Shown: piece by piece, positions 7,396 through 13,016 of the stretch
Layout: the number at the start of each line of letters is the position of its first letter
Numbering within the stretch: the first letter of the stretch is position 1
Assembly (NCBI GenBank): GCA_028868395.1
Contig: JAGWUO010000008.1
Coordinates: 1 to 13,016, forward strand
DNA length: 13,016 nucleotides
Reading direction: 5' to 3'
Source: Cytophagales bacterium
Lineage (GTDB): Bacteria; Bacteroidota; Bacteroidia; Cytophagales; Spirosomataceae
Position numbers and translations under genes: made by a program
Notes under the pieces: model-generated
Seen by the model: only the letters and a program-made list of their open reading frames with translations
Database searches by the model: none
What the model was told of the DNA's origin: nothing

Positions 7396-8424
7396 ATGAA
7401 AAAAAGTATATCGCTATTTATTTGTTTAATTTTTGTCACTATTCAGCTTTTTGCACAATCCTCTTTAGTTCATAAAGCTGATCAGCTGCTTGAAAAAGCC
7501 CGTGTTTATTCTGTTATGGATAAACGCCAAATTCCACCAAGCGGAGACAAGCACGATTACATGAGTCAAGGACCCTATTGGTGGCCGGATACGACTAAAA
7601 AAGAGGGCAAACCCTATATTCGTCGAGATGGAGTGCGCAATCCGGAGATAGATTTAATTTCGGATTCGGAAGAGATGGATTTAATGACGGATGATGTGGT
7701 TTTGCTGACCATGGCCTTTGAAAAAACGAAGGACGAGAAATATGCCCGATTTGCATCGAAATTAATAGAAACGTGGTTTTTAAATCCGTCGACCCGCCAA
7801 ACGCCTCATTTGAATTTTGGCCAAGGAATTCCAGGAATCAACACAGGGCGCGGAATTGGGATCATCGAAACGCGCTTGCTGTATAAAATTACGGATGCAG
7901 CCACTCGCTTGAGCACTTCGAAGACTTGGACGGCTGAAAAACATGCCGACTTGAAAGCTTGGTTTAGTACTTATTTGACTTGGCTTCTAGAAAGTCCTAT
8001 CGGTTTAGATGAGGCAGACGAACACAATAACCACGGTACTTATTATGATGTGCAGGTGGTGAACTATGCTTTGTTTGTGGGTAAGGATGAGTTAGCAAGA
8101 AAACAGCTAGAGGTCACGAAAAAGCGTATCGAATCTCAAATTAAACCGGATGGATCTCAACCCTTTGAAATGGCAAGGACAAAATCACTGGGTTATTGTG
8201 TGATGAATTTGACAGGGTTCTTCTTGTTAGCGGATTTGGCAGATAAAATAAAGCTTGATCTTTGGCGCTATGAAAGTCCATCCGGGGCGAGTTTAGGGAA
8301 GGCTTACAAGTTTTTAATGCCTTACCTTACGCGTGAAAAAGCGTGGCCACATCAGCAGATTGTTCCCTTTGATGAGAAGGAGGGGGAGGATTTGCTTAGT
8401 AAAGGCACAAAAATGTATCAATAA
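7396..8424 (+). CDS. Alginate-lyase-family polysaccharide lyase (secreted)
   Basis: This encodes 342 residues with a Sec signal (MKKSISLFICLIFVTIQLFAQ). It matches the alpha/alpha-barrel alginate lyase superfamily (Pfam Alginate_lyase, as in PL5 and PL38): P-P-S-G-D-K-H-D-Y-M-S-Q-G-P-Y-W-W-P-D (47-65), the N211-N212-H213-G-T-Y-Y catalytic block, and E-M-A-R-T-K-S-L-G-Y (258-267). In this family Asn/His and Tyr residues neutralise and deprotonate a uronic acid, and the chain is cleaved by beta-elimination, so the likely substrate is alginate, glucuronan or another polyuronate. The C-terminus ends soon after the W-P-H-Q-Q-I block (317-322), with E-D-L-L-S-K-G-T-K-M-Y-Q. Relatives I recall carry further helices, so the end may be truncated. 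The stop is directly followed by the ATG of the desaturase-like gene. It is the first gene rightward from the divergent region. Confidence 0.88.
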   Translation: MKKSISLFICLIFVTIQLFAQSSLVHKADQLLEKARVYSVMDKRQIPPSGDKHDYMSQGPYWWPDTTKKEGKPYIRRDGVRNPEIDLISDSEEMDLMTDDVVLLTMAFEKTKDEKYARFASKLIETWFLNPSTRQTPHLNFGQGIPGINTGRGIGIIETRLLYKITDAATRLSTSKTWTAEKHADLKAWFSTYLTWLLESPIGLDEADEHNNHGTYYDVQVVNYALFVGKDELARKQLEVTKKRIESQIKPDGSQPFEMARTKSLGYCVMNLTGFFLLADLADKIKLDLWRYESPSGASLGKAYKFLMPYLTREKAWPHQQIVPFDEKEGEDLLSKGTKMYQ

Positions 8425-9417
8425 ATGGAAATTTTCTCAATCATAATCGATCAATTGAAAGGCTTTTTGAATTACCAGGGCCTGGTGGACCTGATTCAAA
8501 AAGGGGATTACGCTGTATTCAGAACGTATGATGGAATCGTGCAATTGATTGCACCGCTACTTCCTCTGGTATTGATTATTGAGTTATTAAGAGGGATTAT
8601 TTTTTCCAAACTCAAGCTTGTCGATTACAAGATTTCTTTTTTTACCTACGTGTTTAATTCAATCATTGGTCGTTTTATTTCGATTGGGATGACCATGTAT
8701 TGCATTGGTTTATTAGAAGGAAAATCACTTTGGATTTTACCCATGAATGCCATAGGCTTCGTCCTGGGTTATGTTGCCTGGGAGTTTGGGCATTTTTGGT
8801 ACCATTTTTTAGCACATAAAGTTCGTTTGTTTTGGTGTTTGCATTCTACGCATCATGCTCCATCCGCCATGAACTTGTCCATATCATGGGCACATTTCTT
8901 TTTAGAAGGGCCCTATGCGGATATTATTCGGACCTCCATTTGTATGGTGCTAGGTGGTGTGCCTCCTGTGATGTTATTTGCCATCATGTTTATCGATGGA
9001 ACTTGGGGCTCATTCATTCACATAGGGGATTCCCTGATGAAAAAGGCGGATTTAGGGGTGATAGGAAAGTTTATTTTGACCCCATCGCATCACCGGGTTC
9101 ACCATGCAAAGAATCTGAAGTATATGGATACAAATTATTGTAACCTCTTAAATATTTGGGATCGTATTTTCAAAACCTATCAACCAGAATTAGCAGAGGA
9201 AAAAGTAGTTTATGGCATTACGCGAGACGTAGATCCTCGTAATTTTAGCGATGCCTATTTTGGAGAGATTATTCTTTTAGCTAAAGACGTTTATCGGGCT
9301 CCTGGTTTAGTCAATAAAATCAAATACCTTTTTATGCCACCCGGATGGTCTCATACGGGTGATCATAAAACGGTCACGGCGATGCGGGCTTCTCAGATCA
9401 ATGATTTGTCCAAATGA
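8425..9417 (+). CDS. Sterol desaturase / fatty acid hydroxylase superfamily membrane protein
   Basis: This encodes 330 residues. The di-iron histidine clusters of the superfamily are complete: H123-x3-H127-x3-H131, H140-S-T-H143-H144, and H222-H223-R-V-H226-H227, the last followed by the family-typical D-T-N-Y-C-N-L-L-N-I-W-D-R-I-F (235-249). Hydrophobic segments around 40-60, 72-96, 101-120 and 170-190 place it in the membrane. Members use a di-iron centre and O2 to hydroxylate or desaturate lipids such as fatty acids, sterols or carotenoids; the substrate here is unknown. The ATG directly follows the TAA of the lyase gene with no gap, which implies translational coupling. No functional link with the lyase is obvious, apart from possible envelope remodelling. 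Confidence 0.92.
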   Translation: MEIFSIIIDQLKGFLNYQGLVDLIQKGDYAVFRTYDGIVQLIAPLLPLVLIIELLRGIIFSKLKLVDYKISFFTYVFNSIIGRFISIGMTMYCIGLLEGKSLWILPMNAIGFVLGYVAWEFGHFWYHFLAHKVRLFWCLHSTHHAPSAMNLSISWAHFFLEGPYADIIRTSICMVLGGVPPVMLFAIMFIDGTWGSFIHIGDSLMKKADLGVIGKFILTPSHHRVHHAKNLKYMDTNYCNLLNIWDRIFKTYQPELAEEKVVYGITRDVDPRNFSDAYFGEIILLAKDVYRAPGLVNKIKYLFMPPGWSHTGDHKTVTAMRASQINDLSK

Positions 9418-9540
9418 GTCCAAATACCAAAGGTATGTCGCTCGAAAGGTTGAAAATCAGCTAATTAGCAAATTTGCTTTTTGGGCGAATCTTGCTTAAC
9501 GGTTTTTAATCGTATATTGAGTGGTAATTGTTCTAAAAAT
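9418..9540 (+). promoter_or_regulatory. Intergenic region before the regulator, with 12-bp palindrome
   Basis: A 5-bp inverted repeat ATACC-AAA-GGTAT (9424-9436) lies just after the desaturase stop but has no U-run. The perfect 12-bp palindrome AGCAAATTTGCT lies at 9467-9478. It overlaps CAAATTTG (9469-9476), one base off the Bacteroidota -7 box, and a TTG sits 16 bp upstream at 9450-9452. This could be a promoter with an overlapping operator for the regulator gene; the evidence is weak. Confidence 0.3.
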
Positions 9541-10752
9541 ATGCCGGCATCCATTCCGATCAGTATCCATGAAAAAAAATGGCTTCTTAAGAGTATTCAG
9601 GATGTCTTTGACATTCAAATCATAGATGCCTATTCCTGCCAAAAACTCTCAGAGGCGCTTCAGCAGCGGGCACGAATTTCCATATCGTATAATACGTTAC
9701 GGCGGCTTTTTGGGATTATCAAAGGTCCCACACATGCTTCTCGATTCACTTTGGATAGTCTCTGTAAGGGATTAGGCTATGCAGATTTTGCGAGCTTTAA
9801 ACAGTCGGTGAATCAATTTGAAAAAGATTTCTTTAATGAAATGCTTATCCTGAATCGCCTCCAAAACCGCCACGACGACCAGGATATTTTGGAAATTGTT
9901 CGCCAGTTTGAATTGAAGACATGGGACGATGTCTATCAATTGAAGTCCATCATTGATTTATGTTTAGAAACCGAGAACTTCGATTTACTAACCCAAATTT
10001 TTGGGCTGAATTTTGATACAGATGATCTGCAAGTTACCTGGCGTTTGTATGTTTCTTTTCAGTCCATCTATGTCCAAAGCTGTAAAAATAACCTTCGTGT
10101 CATTGAGTACATTAAAGCTTTGCTGAAAACGAATGAACTAGCGCAGCGCATTTTATTGCAATTGTTTGTCGAGGAAGAATGCTTACAAGGCTATTATGGT
10201 GAATGGTTAGAAGCTACTTCAGAGAATTTAGTAGCTGATATGTCGGTATTTAAAAACGCTATGCTTTGTCAGCGTGCTTTTGAAAATAAAGATTTGGAGT
10301 CTGCGAAAAACCATTTAAGCTTGAGTAAAGAAGCTTTTTTCAACAGTTCGGCTTATATGCATCCCAATTTAAAGGGACGAATTGCGGCATGGGATTTTAT
10401 ATTGTGGGGAAATCAATCGAGTTTTTATGATTTCTATACGGGGATGGATGCCTTTTCAGATCGGGTCTCTTTTCTGGTTTTTTTCTATCGACTCTTACAA
10501 GTTTATCACGGTGATATTAGCCAATTCGATGCTATTGTAGCCTTTGAGGTGGATGAACAAGCCTTCTCTTTTTCCTTTCCAGAGAAACATAATTTGAATA
10601 AAATCTATCTGTTGAAGGCCTACTATTTTTTACAAAAGGGGAACCAGGCAATGGTGCGCGAGTACATGTCGAAATTGAATTTGCGCTATACGTATAGTGG
10701 GGACAAGCGCTGGGTGGATGAGCTAGTGGCTAAAATTAAGGCAACATGGTAG
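9541..10752 (+). CDS. Cytophagales-type regulator with N-terminal HTH-like domain
   Basis: This encodes 403 residues from the ATG at 9541. The frame stays open upstream to a TTG at 9481, but the extra 20 residues look non-conserved and would overlap the likely promoter, so I prefer the ATG. Residues about 31-88 carry a block common in long regulator-like proteins of Cytophagales: Y-S-C-Q-K-L-S-E-A-L, I-S-I-S-Y-N-T-L-R-R-L-F-G-I-I and T-L-D-S-L-C-K-G-L-G-Y-A-D-F-A-S-F. It resembles a helix-turn-helix with a short alpha-helical extension. The remaining ~300 residues appear all-helical, possibly TPR-like, with no enzyme motif. There is no signal peptide or membrane segment, so it is cytoplasmic. 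It overlaps the downstream transporter gene by 7 bp and so may control or sense that transporter's substrate. DNA binding is inferred from the motif, not shown. Confidence 0.75.
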   Translation: MPASIPISIHEKKWLLKSIQDVFDIQIIDAYSCQKLSEALQQRARISISYNTLRRLFGIIKGPTHASRFTLDSLCKGLGYADFASFKQSVNQFEKDFFNEMLILNRLQNRHDDQDILEIVRQFELKTWDDVYQLKSIIDLCLETENFDLLTQIFGLNFDTDDLQVTWRLYVSFQSIYVQSCKNNLRVIEYIKALLKTNELAQRILLQLFVEEECLQGYYGEWLEATSENLVADMSVFKNAMLCQRAFENKDLESAKNHLSLSKEAFFNSSAYMHPNLKGRIAAWDFILWGNQSSFYDFYTGMDAFSDRVSFLVFFYRLLQVYHGDISQFDAIVAFEVDEQAFSFSFPEKHNLNKIYLLKAYYFLQKGNQAMVREYMSKLNLRYTYSGDKRWVDELVAKIKATW

Positions 10753-11609
10753 GTTTTCTGTTTATTTTACTAAGTTCTACTGCCTTTGGGTTTAGTAATG
10801 CCTATTGGAAAAAAGCGATTCAAGGCTATTCTTTTTTACAAATCATTTTTGTTCGAGGACTCTTCACGACCTGCTTCTTTGCGGTTTGTGCTGGGCTAGA
10901 TCGGGAATATGGATTGTTCCAAAATTGGTTAGGTGTTTCACCTGATTTTACGTGGCAGCAATGGAGCCTGAGTTTTGGGCTGTGTCTTTTTAGTGCGTTT
11001 GGGCTCTATTTTTTTGTTCAAGCGATGCAATCAAAAGCGGTCGCTCTTGTGGCTCCCATCTCGTCGATTAACCTTTTTGGCCTATTAACCACGGTTTTTA
11101 TACTGGGGGAATCTTGGGGGTTACCTTCCAGTTTCGCCTTGGTTTTTGTTTGTCTAGGATTGTATTTTCTGTTTCAAAAAGAGTTTCAATTTCATGGAAT
11201 TCGTGCCCTTGGAAGTGCAATCAGAGGAGGTTTGCTGAGTTCTTTTTTTTGGGGAGTCTCTTACACCTTGTTCAAATTTCCGGTGGCTTGGTTAGGCGTA
11301 TTGCCCTTCACACTCTTGCTAGAAGGAAGTGTCACTTTACTAGTAGGGATATTTTTGCTTTTTCAACAGCAGGCTTGGCAAAAAATTCCCTGGCGACCCA
11401 TCTTGGTATTAGCGCTATGCGTCATTCTAGGTTCCACTTTTTTGCATTTGGCTTTTTCCAAAGCAACGATGACCCAAATTATTTTTGTCAGCAAATCTCA
11501 ACTCGTTTTGACCTTGCTTTTTGGCCAAATCCTTTACAAAGAAAAGCTTAGCTACAAGCAGTGGTTAGGGATCGCGTGTCTGTTAGGGTCAATTTATGTC
11601 ATTTACTAA
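10746..11609 (+). CDS. DMT-superfamily (EamA-like) transporter
   Basis: This encodes 287 residues, almost wholly hydrophobic, with two similar halves and about ten membrane segments, the standard layout and length for EamA/DMT permeases. The first half ends with S-K-A-V-A-L-V-A-P-I-S-S-I and G-E-S-W (121-124). The second half ends with S-K-A-T-M-T-Q-I-I-F, Y-K-E-K-L-S-Y-K-Q-W-L-G and G-S-I-Y-V-I-Y, the usual last two helices of the family. Members export or exchange small metabolites such as amino acids, sugars and nucleotide precursors across the inner membrane; the substrate is unknown. The ATG lies inside the end of the regulator gene (ATGGTAG overlap), so the two are translationally coupled. 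The 3' end overlaps the convergent small ORF by 4 bp. Confidence 0.9.
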   Translation: MVGFLFILLSSTAFGFSNAYWKKAIQGYSFLQIIFVRGLFTTCFFAVCAGLDREYGLFQNWLGVSPDFTWQQWSLSFGLCLFSAFGLYFFVQAMQSKAVALVAPISSINLFGLLTTVFILGESWGLPSSFALVFVCLGLYFLFQKEFQFHGIRALGSAIRGGLLSSFFWGVSYTLFKFPVAWLGVLPFTLLLEGSVTLLVGIFLLFQQQAWQKIPWRPILVLALCVILGSTFLHLAFSKATMTQIIFVSKSQLVLTLLFGQILYKEKLSYKQWLGIACLLGSIYVIY

Positions 11610-11902
11610 AGCATCATCGCTAGGTAACTTTTAAAGCCAAAAGCCTCCTTAGGTCTTAAATGCCGAAGCGAACAAAAACGGTTTTTAGTCAGGGCAATGA
11701 AGGTGTCAGCTAGTACTAGATTTTCGATTGTCCTCACCTGAACCACGTCATTTACCGGAAAGGTATTCACTAGTTTTTTCCATCGGAATAAGCGTAGCGA
11801 ATACACCTCGATCATGCCATCCCGAATGATGACTTCGCGGCCTTCTTTCCCCATTAATAAAACGTAAAAAGGACTTTTGCAGAGATAGTGTTTTGTTTCC
11901 AT
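11606..11902 (-). CDS. Small hypothetical protein
   Basis: This encodes 98 residues from the ATG at 11902. In-frame alternatives are the ATG at 11950 (114 residues) and a TTG at 11971 (121 residues). I prefer 11902 because the protein then begins with M-E-T-K-H-Y-L and a perfect inverted repeat sits over that start. The sequence looks like a small, basic, mostly beta protein (for example S-P-F-Y-V-L-L-M-G-K and E-V-I-I-R-D-G-M-I-E-V-Y) with one C-terminal helix, and has no signal peptide or membrane segment. I do not recognise a family; a small PH-like barrel is possible. It converges on the transporter with a 4-bp overlap, is about 90 bp downstream of the metalloprotease stop on the same strand, and could share that transcript. 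It is a real gene only if homologues exist. Confidence 0.5.
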   Translation of the reverse strand: METKHYLCKSPFYVLLMGKEGREVIIRDGMIEVYSLRLFRWKKLVNTFPVNDVVQVRTIENLVLADTFIALTKNRFCSLRHLRPKEAFGFKSYLAMML

Positions 11903-11923
11903 AGCGTTATAAATTCTATGGAA
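11897..11923. repeat. 8-bp perfect inverted repeat over the start of the small ORF
   Basis: TTCCATAG (11897-11904) and CTATGGAA (11916-11923) are perfect inverted copies with an 11-bp AT-rich spacer. The left arm contains the CAT that forms the ATG at 11902 on the minus strand, so a transcript hairpin could hide that start, or a dimeric protein could bind here. Confidence 0.4.
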
Positions 11924-11993
11924 TAAAACTACGCTAACCGTTTGATACATCCTTTGGCCAAATAGGGCCAAACGTGTTCAAACGAGTACAACT

Positions 11994-13016
11994 TTACTCA
12001 TAACAATCCATCCCTATCGGCGCACCATCCGGAATCACCGGCGTCTGCATCGGTTTCCAATCCGCTGGATTGGCTTTGAATTGATCAATAGTCTGTACTA
12101 GGTAGGCCGCAAAAGCACTGGTCTTTTTGCTATACACTTCTCTAATTCCTTTCACAGAAGCGTTTACCTCTGCCGCCGCTAAAGGGGAAATCGTAGGAGC
12201 ATTCAATACGTTTAATAGGGATGAAACTACTTTAAAGTTAATGGTCTCCTGTGTGGCTTGTAAATAAGGATCTGAATGGGAGGTATAAAGGGTGGCTTGT
12301 AATAAAGTGCTTAATGTCTCAGAAACTCCTAATTGCTGGGTATTCACCGCTTTATTACCTGCTAAACGAGATAAGCGATCCGGATGCAATAAGAAGTCCA
12401 ATGTGAAATCGGCAGCAGATTCTACTGCGCCCATCGGATCAAAGGTGATGCCGGTTTTGCCTTTAAACGATTCGCGCGTCCGGTCATTGTTAAATGCGCG
12501 TGGAGGGAATAAAGCTAATTTATCTTTGGGAATCGCTAGCGTCCGTGCGTCTAACGTTTGGGTCACCGCTTTTAACGCTTGTGTTTGTAAGGCAACTGAA
12601 GCCGGTTCTACAACCAATTCCTTGCCGCCTCTTACCGCATAATTGTATTCGGATCCTCCAATGATTTTCGTGGTCGCTTCAGTCTGGTAGCGGTGTAAGA
12701 AATACAGGGGAACGAAGACGTCTTCCAGGTGTGAATAGGTTTCGTTGGGGCGGATATTGTTAACGGAGAAATTAGCGATCGCTTTTTTGCGCACCGCTAA
12801 AATGTGTTCAAGTTCGTCAACGATGGTTTTTCCGTTGTCCCAAAGGTGAGCATAGATATGTGCCCCGCCCGGGTTGCGCGCATCGGAGTCAGTGATGAAT
12901 CGAAGGCCTTTGGCATAGGCATTATCAATTACCTGATTTAATTCGGCTTTCGTTTTATGATCTCCATACGCATAGTCAACCGATACTTTGTCCCAATCTC
13001 CAATTTTCGTGTCATA
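11994..13016 (-). CDS. Zinc-dependent metalloprotease, DUF4953-type, C-terminal part (N-terminus outside window)
   Basis: The frame is open to the right edge, giving 340 visible residues; the GTG at 12794 is an internal codon. The segment encoded at 12795-13016 contains I-T-D-S-D-A-R-N-P-G-G-A-H (about 12879-12917) and H-L-W-D-N-G (about 12840-12857), which continues into the 266 residues downstream. This matches the C-terminal region of large secreted Bacteroidota zinc metalloproteases (DUF5117/DUF5118/DUF4953 type), where the ITD-x-DAR-p-G-s-aH block is characteristic. F-V-P-L-Y-F-L-H-R-Y-Q, G-G-S-E-Y and the end of the chain (M-D-C-Y-E) also fit. The HExxH zinc site of this family lies upstream of the visible part and cannot be checked. 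The protein is probably periplasmic or outer-membrane exported. The small hypothetical ORF follows on the same strand. Confidence 0.85.
   Translation of the reverse strand, partial: YDTKIGDWDKVSVDYAYGDHKTKAELNQVIDNAYAKGLRFITDSDARNPGGAHIYAHLWDNGKTIVDELEHILAVRKKAIANFSVNNIRPNETYSHLEDVFVPLYFLHRYQTEATTKIIGGSEYNYAVRGGKELVVEPASVALQTQALKAVTQTLDARTLAIPKDKLALFPPRAFNNDRTRESFKGKTGITFDPMGAVESAADFTLDFLLHPDRLSRLAGNKAVNTQQLGVSETLSTLLQATLYTSHSDPYLQATQETINFKVVSSLLNVLNAPTISPLAAAEVNASVKGIREVYSKKTSAFAAYLVQTIDQFKANPADWKPMQTPVIPDGAPIGMDCYE

Noticed and set aside
8832..9143. Second plus-strand frame inside the desaturase gene
   Set aside because: It is an overlapping frame over the histidine-cluster region of a clearly coding gene.
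9481..9540. TTG at 9481 as the start of the regulator
   Set aside because: The 20 added residues look non-conserved and cover the palindrome-to-ATG region where a promoter or leader is expected. The ATG at 9541 is the better start.
12292..12642. Plus-strand open frame of 116 codons
   Set aside because: It is antisense to the metalloprotease coding frame and shows no domain or signal.
11994..12794. GTG at 12794 as a gene start (266-residue protein)
   Set aside because: The same frame is open to the window edge and encodes the family-typical ITDSDAR and HLWDNG motifs upstream, so the GTG is an internal valine codon.
1..13016. Mobile element, prophage, CRISPR or RNA genes
   Set aside because: No transposase, integrase, terminal repeats, regularly spaced repeats, or tRNA/rRNA signatures were seen on either strand, despite the AT-rich central block.

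Overview
The window looks like chromosomal DNA from an AT-leaning, Gram-negative Bacteroidota, most likely order Cytophagales. The clues are Sec signals ending in A-Q or S-Q, a DUF4953-type secreted metalloprotease, an NTF2-fold secreted protein, a long regulator whose N-terminal TLRRLFG block is typical of Cytophagales, and the lack of clear purine-rich Shine-Dalgarno sites. The genus cannot be fixed from the sequence. No tRNA, rRNA, CRISPR array, insertion sequence or integrase was seen, and no stretch of 300 bases lacks a gene.

Layout, left to right. (1) 1-1485, minus strand: a two-gene unit of a secreted SnoaL-like protein followed after 2 bp by a secreted serine beta-lactamase-like hydrolase that runs off the left edge. 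(2) A 101-bp gap with a 28-bp near-perfect palindrome, probably a terminator for the next unit. (3) 1587-7309, minus strand: a tight three-gene unit (gaps of 4 bp and 1 bp) of a 1291-residue single-module NRPS-like enzyme, an outer-membrane beta-barrel-like protein and a lipoprotein. (4) An 86-bp AT-rich divergent intergenic region with an inverted repeat. (5) 7396-9417, plus strand: an alginate-lyase-family protein abutting a sterol-desaturase-family membrane protein. (6) 9541-11609, plus strand: a Cytophagales-type regulator overlapping a DMT/EamA transporter by 7 bp. (7) 11606-11902, minus strand: a small orphan ORF converging on the transporter with a 4-bp overlap. (8) 11994 to the right edge, minus strand: the C-terminal part of a zinc-dependent metalloprotease.

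The centrepiece is the NRPS-like protein. Its architecture is adenylation domain, one carrier domain, six membrane segments and three tandem left-handed beta-helix domains, with no condensation or thioesterase domain. This is the layout of the epsilon-poly-L-lysine synthetase (Pls/PosA) family. Aligning its substrate pocket by eye gives acidic residues at two key positions, as in basic-amino-acid pockets such as Lys. The tight operon with a beta-barrel protein and a lipoprotein suggests a Gram-negative version of the system, in which a cationic isopeptide homopolymer made at the inner membrane is moved through, or displayed on, the outer membrane. The first step (a Pls-type enzyme) is well supported. 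The product and the export role of the partners are inference.
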